From assembly GCA_030620125.1 (NCBI GenBank), contig JAUXFI010000088.1, positions 1 through 7,778 of the forward strand: 7,778 nucleotides of DNA. Reading direction: 5' to 3'. The notes under the pieces are model-generated. The model made no database searches. It saw only the letters and a program-made list of their open reading frames with translations, and was not told the origin of the DNA. Source of the stretch: Anaerolineae bacterium (lineage in GTDB: Bacteria > Chloroflexota > Anaerolineae > B4-G1). Shown one piece after another: positions 7,113 to 7,778 of this stretch (position 1 is its first letter; each line of letters begins with the position of its first letter). The position numbers and the translations under genes were made by a program.

Positions 7113-7778
7113 CTAGTCTCGCTGGCCGCGCAGCGCGCCCGTCGGGCAGACCGAGGCGCACAGGCCGCACGAGCGACATAGGCCCTCGTCCAGCAACATC
7201 TCCCCCTCGGGCGTCAGTCGTCGGGCAGTGTAAGCGCAGACGGTGACGCAGCGCCCGCACTGTGTGCATGTCTCCACGTCAAAGGCGAAGGACAGCGGGA
7301 CGCGAGAGGCGGGCTCCCGCAAGTGCGGTAGAGCCAGGCCGCGCAGGTCGGCCAGGCGGTCGTGACCATGTTCATCTAGCCAGCGCTCTAGCCGCACCAG
7401 CGTCTTGCCAAACCAACCCAGCCCGTGCAAGAGCGGCGCGGTGTGTACTCCCACCACCGTCGCGCCGGCCATCACCATCTCCACCACGTCCTCCGCCCGT
7501 CCTACCCCGCCGGTGCCCACCACCGGCACGTCCTGGCGCAGACAGATTTCGGCCACAGCGCGCAGAGCGATAGGGAGAATGGCCTGACCGGAGAGCCAGG
7601 CAAAGGAGCCCAGCAGCGGCTGCCCTGTCTCCACGTCAACCCGCAACGTCGGGCCGATGGAATCAATGGCCGTGAGACCGTCGGCCCCGGCTTGCAAGGC
7701 TTGCCCCACCACGTCCGGCAGGTCGGGCCAATTGGCGCTGACCTTGACCAGCACAGGGATGGTGGTGGCCCGCTTCGC
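7113..7778 (-). CDS. PreA/dihydroorotate dehydrogenase-like flavoprotein with C-terminal two-cluster ferredoxin domain, 5' part cut by window edge
   Basis: The 221 visible residues are open to the right edge, so the true start is outside; a GTG at 7752-7754 lies inside a conserved strand (IPVLVKVSANWPD) and is not the start. Residues 1-150 are the back half of an FMN-binding TIM barrel: the VLVKVS strand with Lys12, then GTGGVGR at 88-94, the usual flavin-phosphate loop. Residues 168-215 hold two CX2CX2CX3C motifs, with cysteines at 171, 174, 177, 181 and at 201, 204, 207, 211, each expected to bind a [4Fe-4S] cluster. This order matches the PreA subunit of NAD-dependent dihydropyrimidine dehydrogenase and related DHODH-like oxidoreductases. 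The substrate cannot be told because the active-site region is missing. It converges on plsC with a 41-base gap that shows no clear terminator. Confidence 0.88.
   Translation of the reverse strand, partial: AKRATTIPVLVKVSANWPDLPDVVGQALQAGADGLTAIDSIGPTLRVDVETGQPLLGSFAWLSGQAILPIALRAVAEICLRQDVPVVGTGGVGRAEDVVEMVMAGATVVGVHTAPLLHGLGWFGKTLVRLERWLDEHGHDRLADLRGLALPHLREPASRVPLSFAFDVETCTQCGRCVTVCAYTARRLTPEGEMLLDEGLCRSCGLCASVCPTGALRGQRD

Overview
The window looks like chromosomal housekeeping DNA from a GC-rich bacterium. A member of the Chloroflexota (Anaerolineae-like) fits best. Three things point there: a short four-domain ribosomal protein S1 joined to clpC, a LysM lipoprotein with a Thr/Pro-rich linker, and a dispersed-type palindrome carrying GTCATTCTGA and GAAGAATCT cores. 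This assignment rests on memory of such genomes and is only moderately sure. No phage, CRISPR, toxin-antitoxin or defence genes are visible, and I found no convincing undescribed multi-gene system.

Layout, left to right. Positions 1-995 (minus) hold the first two thirds of a yifB/comM-type AAA+ gene, which runs off the left edge. Its promoter lies at 1023-1051, just past an intrinsic terminator (1056-1086) that closes the next unit. That unit, also on minus, is rpsA (3630-4919) followed by clpC (1123 to about 3618). The two genes meet at a GTGA overlap or an 11-base gap, so they are probably co-transcribed and translationally coupled. A strong TTGCAG-N17-TATAAT promoter for the pair lies at 5097-5125. 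The roughly 170-base leader between promoter and rpsA contains a 143-base interrupted palindrome (4941-5083) flanked by ATAG direct repeats. It resembles a MITE-like insertion and is the most interesting non-coding feature here.

On the plus strand, back to back with rpsA-clpC, come a tRNA-Gly(GCC) gene (5195-5267) with its own promoter and a strong terminator. Next is a two-gene plus-strand unit: a LysM lipoprotein (5428-6426) and a PlsC-type acyltransferase (6448-7071), 21 bases apart. Facing them on minus is the 3' part (7113-7778) of a PreA-like flavoprotein with a C-terminal two-cluster ferredoxin domain. Its N-terminal part lies beyond the right edge.

Functionally, rpsA-clpC pairs translation initiation with regulated protein unfolding and proteolysis. 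The lysM-plsC pair concerns the cell envelope and phospholipid synthesis. The other genes are independent units. All coding frames that can be followed are intact; the only partial genes are those cut by the window edges.
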